NCBI GenBank assembly: GCA_011319805.1 | Contig: SJRY01000229.1 | Coordinates: 496,001 to 560,000 of the forward strand | Source of the DNA: Macrocybe gigantea | Taxonomy: Eukaryota; Basidiomycota; Agaricomycetes; Agaricales; Callistosporiaceae | DNA: 64,000 nt | Direction: 5' to 3' | In this document: piece after piece, positions 61,343 to 64,000 of the stretch | How positions within the stretch are numbered: position 1 is the first letter of the stretch | Layout: the number at the start of each line of letters is the position of its first letter | The notes under the pieces: model-generated | The model's input: only the letters and a program-made list of their open reading frames with translations | The model's database searches: none | What the model was told of the DNA's origin: nothing | Made by a program: the position numbers and the translations under genes

Positions 61343-64000
61343 TCAACTTCCCAACCACAACAATCTCTTGACTCCATATTCCATTTTTGCATACACACTC
61401 GTCATCTGCTGTGCTTCCGCCAAGCTACCATTCAAAACTCATCAGCAACAGCGCAATGGTGATTCGACGAAAAGAGTCATCCGCTGACCTAACGATGTCG
61501 TCTTCCCTGACGAAATTGCCATGGCTCCCACTCATGTCCTCGCACGCCCTTCTGATGCTATCGACAATGAGGTCGACGGCCTCCTTGCAATTCGAAGCGC
61601 TGCTCAACTCGTCCGCCGCCTCCGCGTAGCTGCTCTCGTCCCCCGTGCTAGACGCCCTCTGACTCCGCGCAGGATCGATCGGCAACACCTTGAACGCGGC
61701 GAAAGAGACATCCGACCCTGGCGCAGTCACGTTCGTCAGAATCCTAGACACCTTTCGCGGAAAGCTCATGGCGATGAGCGCGCTCGGGTTGATGGACGTC
61801 CGCCTGAGGGTCGCTGCTAGGCTGGAGATGTCCAGGCTGTTGCGAACCGAATAGCTCGACACTCGCGTCACCTGGTGCGAATTGAGCCACCTGACGATGA
61901 AACCCGCGTTCTGCACAGGATCGCGACTAGCTTCCTCCAATGGCGAAAGGATATACGCCCCTGTCCAGAATGGGGAATTCATGATGTTTCAAACTTGCGT
62001 ATTGCAAGCGCTCACCTTTGGTAATACCGGTGATATCACCGAGGGGAACTCGGGTATACAGCTTAACCTTTTCCAGGTTATAATCGTAGCTCTATCCTCA
62101 GATAAAACAATCAGATGGAGACGCCATTGAGAAAAAGGATGAACTAACAATGATATATAGCGCTTTGACAGACTAGGAAAAGGAACACCTCAGCAGCGTG
62201 ATATCAAATGGAAGTGGGGCCGCTTACCAAGAGCAAAATTTTTTCCTCAAACCTATCGCCTATCTTCGCATTCAGCTCTTCTGGTGAGAACAAAGTCCAG
62301 CCAGAAAGCAGGCGTTCACCCTCGGGAAGCACCCGCGAGACCGAAGTGGCAATGGCCTCAGCGCGAATCTTTGACAGTCGGATCAGGTCCCGGGGATCCG
62401 TGGACTGCAATTTATGCAGGAACTCTGAGAAAACGGAGATAGTACGGTAACCCAACATAAAGTCGATGACCGCTTGGGAGAACCAATCGCTAAACGTCGA
62501 AGAATACATCCTGCCGTTGTCTGTTATTAGCGAGTTTTCACCTGTACGAAATGTTCCAGTACCTCGCGAGGGAATTTACACCGTCATTGAGCAGACCGCT
62601 GAGGTCCCGCTTCCCTGTCCTGTAAATGCGAGCGTAAGCTCGCTCACAATACGCAGTGCTATCGAGATCTTTACCGGGTGAAATCGCCCTGTCCATCAAA
62701 GATGCATCCTCGTCATTTGAACTTGCAATCAAGACATTAATGAATCCGACCTTGAGAGCAGATGTCCCTGCACTGTGAACAAGTCAACTCTTGTTCAAGA
62801 TCACAGAGAAAGAACAATTACGCACTAGGCACGACTGATTGCATCACCGTTGTTTGCCCAGACTGAGAAAAATATCCATCGTCAAAATGCAGTATTCTCC
62901 GGAGGGACCCCTCATTCACCATCATTGAATACGAGATCGGTCTCAGCCCGACCGTCTCCCTGAGGATTCAGGAGTGCCACCGCACCCAATTGCTTGTTTA
63001 GGATATGCCGCGCAAAAGCTGACTTTATAACAATTTGAATGATGGAACCTCAAAAGATACATCAAGCCTTTACCTGTACCACGTTCGTGCGGTCCAAACA
63101 GTCAATGCAATTGATGCGAAACGCGCCCTTCTGCTGTGACATGATTGTATTGTCGGATATCCAGAGATACCTGGTCACAAGTATAGTTGAAAAATTGTAC
63201 GCACTCAGATTGACGGGCCATACCCTTGATAGTCAAAGACCTTGTCCATTGACTCGATGAGTTTGCCTATGTTCTCGTACCTGCCGAAAGGTCAAATTGA
63301 GCGGGCGCGTGAAGAAAATGAGCACACTTCATTCCCCTGGTCTCCGTGTGGAAGTCGTATTCGTAGAATCTAGCGGTAAAAGTTTGAGCTGAAAAATGCC
63401 AGAGATACGGTGCTTCAAATTCTACCTTGCGTCCTTGCAATCGAATTCGTGCATATATTCCCGATATTCGCGTGAAATAATGCCTTCTTTGCCGTGTTGT
63501 TCTGCTAGGTTCATAACGGTCTACAGCACCATGAGGTCTGTAAAGATAGACTCGAGGAAACCCACAAGTGGACCATAAAGGGGAATAATTCGTTGGAAAT
63601 GTCGCTTCAAAGCATCGAGATGTTGAGCATGTGTTCTATCAGTTGCAAGCAATGGTGGTGGTTTAAGACTATATCCAGATTGCGTCCAGAACAAAGGAAC
63701 TAGCATATCATCATGATCCACACTCTGTTACTACCGGGTTCAAACACTCACTGGATCCACGAATTTGCACATAGGAGAATATATTTTGAACACCTAGCCG
63801 CTGTTCGTACAGTTTCCAGATCAACAATGTTGGAATCATGTATGGAGAAAGTTACCTCTACATGCATAATAGTCTCTGTTTCGACAAAATTTGCAACATG
63901 CGCGTCATCGTCGATGCCTCGCCGCTGATAACGCAGACCAGCTCGTTGCCTCGACCTGCGAGAAACAATGATATAATCCACAAGGGTATCGTCGTCGTGT
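61343..64000 (-). CDS. SAC-domain phosphoinositide phosphatase (partial, 5' end beyond window)
   Basis: Phosphoinositide phosphatase with a CX5R(T) active site: [19 protein letters not shown] at about 63150-63090. Downstream comes [20 protein letters not shown], then [18 protein letters not shown]-terminal region of about 300 residues follows ([49 protein letters not shown]) and ends [19 protein letters not shown] at 61343. The extra C-terminal domain suggests a Sac2/INPP5F-type rather than Sac1 or Fig4 protein, but that is a judgement by layout. N-terminal parts ([43 protein letters not shown]) fit the start of a SAC domain. The gene continues past 64000. Many short GT-AG introns. Confidence 0.85.

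Overview
The window looks like ordinary gene-dense nuclear DNA of a filamentous basidiomycete, most likely an agaricomycete. The evidence is about two dozen protein genes that are almost all split by many 50-65 nt introns with CTRAY-type branch sites, short intergenic gaps, Hop1/Rap1/TAP42/creC-type fungal genes, a HET-domain gene and a secreted fungal-type heme peroxidase. No prokaryotic operon features, CRISPR array or intact transposon was seen. Gene models were made by hand from conserved protein motifs and GT-AG (occasionally GC-AG) junctions; family names come from recognised motifs, not from a database search.

Layout, left to right: YTH-domain m6A reader (+); TilS-type tRNA-Ile lysidine synthetase (+); alpha/beta hydrolase (-); Srp40/NOLC1 (-) divergent from lumazine synthase RIB4 (+); RagA/Gtr1 GTPase (+); Rap1 telomere protein (-); Vcx1-type Ca2+/H+ antiporter (-); histidine phosphatase (-); Doa1/PLAA (-); Hop1 HORMA protein (-); TRAPPC4/Trs23 (-) divergent from glutaminyl cyclase (+); an unrecognised small helical protein (-); the large PI 4-kinase STT4 (+); branched-chain/pyruvate-type E1-beta (-) divergent from creC/WDR20 (+); APC15-like (+); MTHFR (-) divergent from Rab6/Ypt6 (+); TAP42 (-); an intron-containing tRNA-Ser(CGA) (-); GPI-anchored heme peroxidase (-); SNU13 (-); HET-domain gene (+); proteasome beta-5 PRE2 (+); amino-acid permease (-); LIM protein (-); SAC phosphoinositide phosphatase (-, cut by the window end).

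The genes are mostly housekeeping and do not form one pathway. Loose links exist: STT4 and the SAC phosphatase act on phosphoinositides, RagA and TAP42 belong to TOR signalling, Rab6 and TRAPPC4 to Golgi traffic, Hop1, Rap1 and APC15 to chromosome biology, and PLAA and PRE2 to ubiquitin-proteasome turnover.

The most notable sequence-level observations are splicing oddities. One intron in STT4 has AT-AC ends (ATAAGT...AC) and is followed by an 8-nt exon, which together restore the conserved kinase motif DFGFLFDIGPGG. There are five GC-AG introns and a 10-nt microexon in VCX1. A second pattern is a set of apparent single-base deletions that break otherwise convincing genes, nearly all between 40 and 60 kb; these look more like assembly errors than biology, except possibly in the HET gene. 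I found no candidate for a new multi-gene system.
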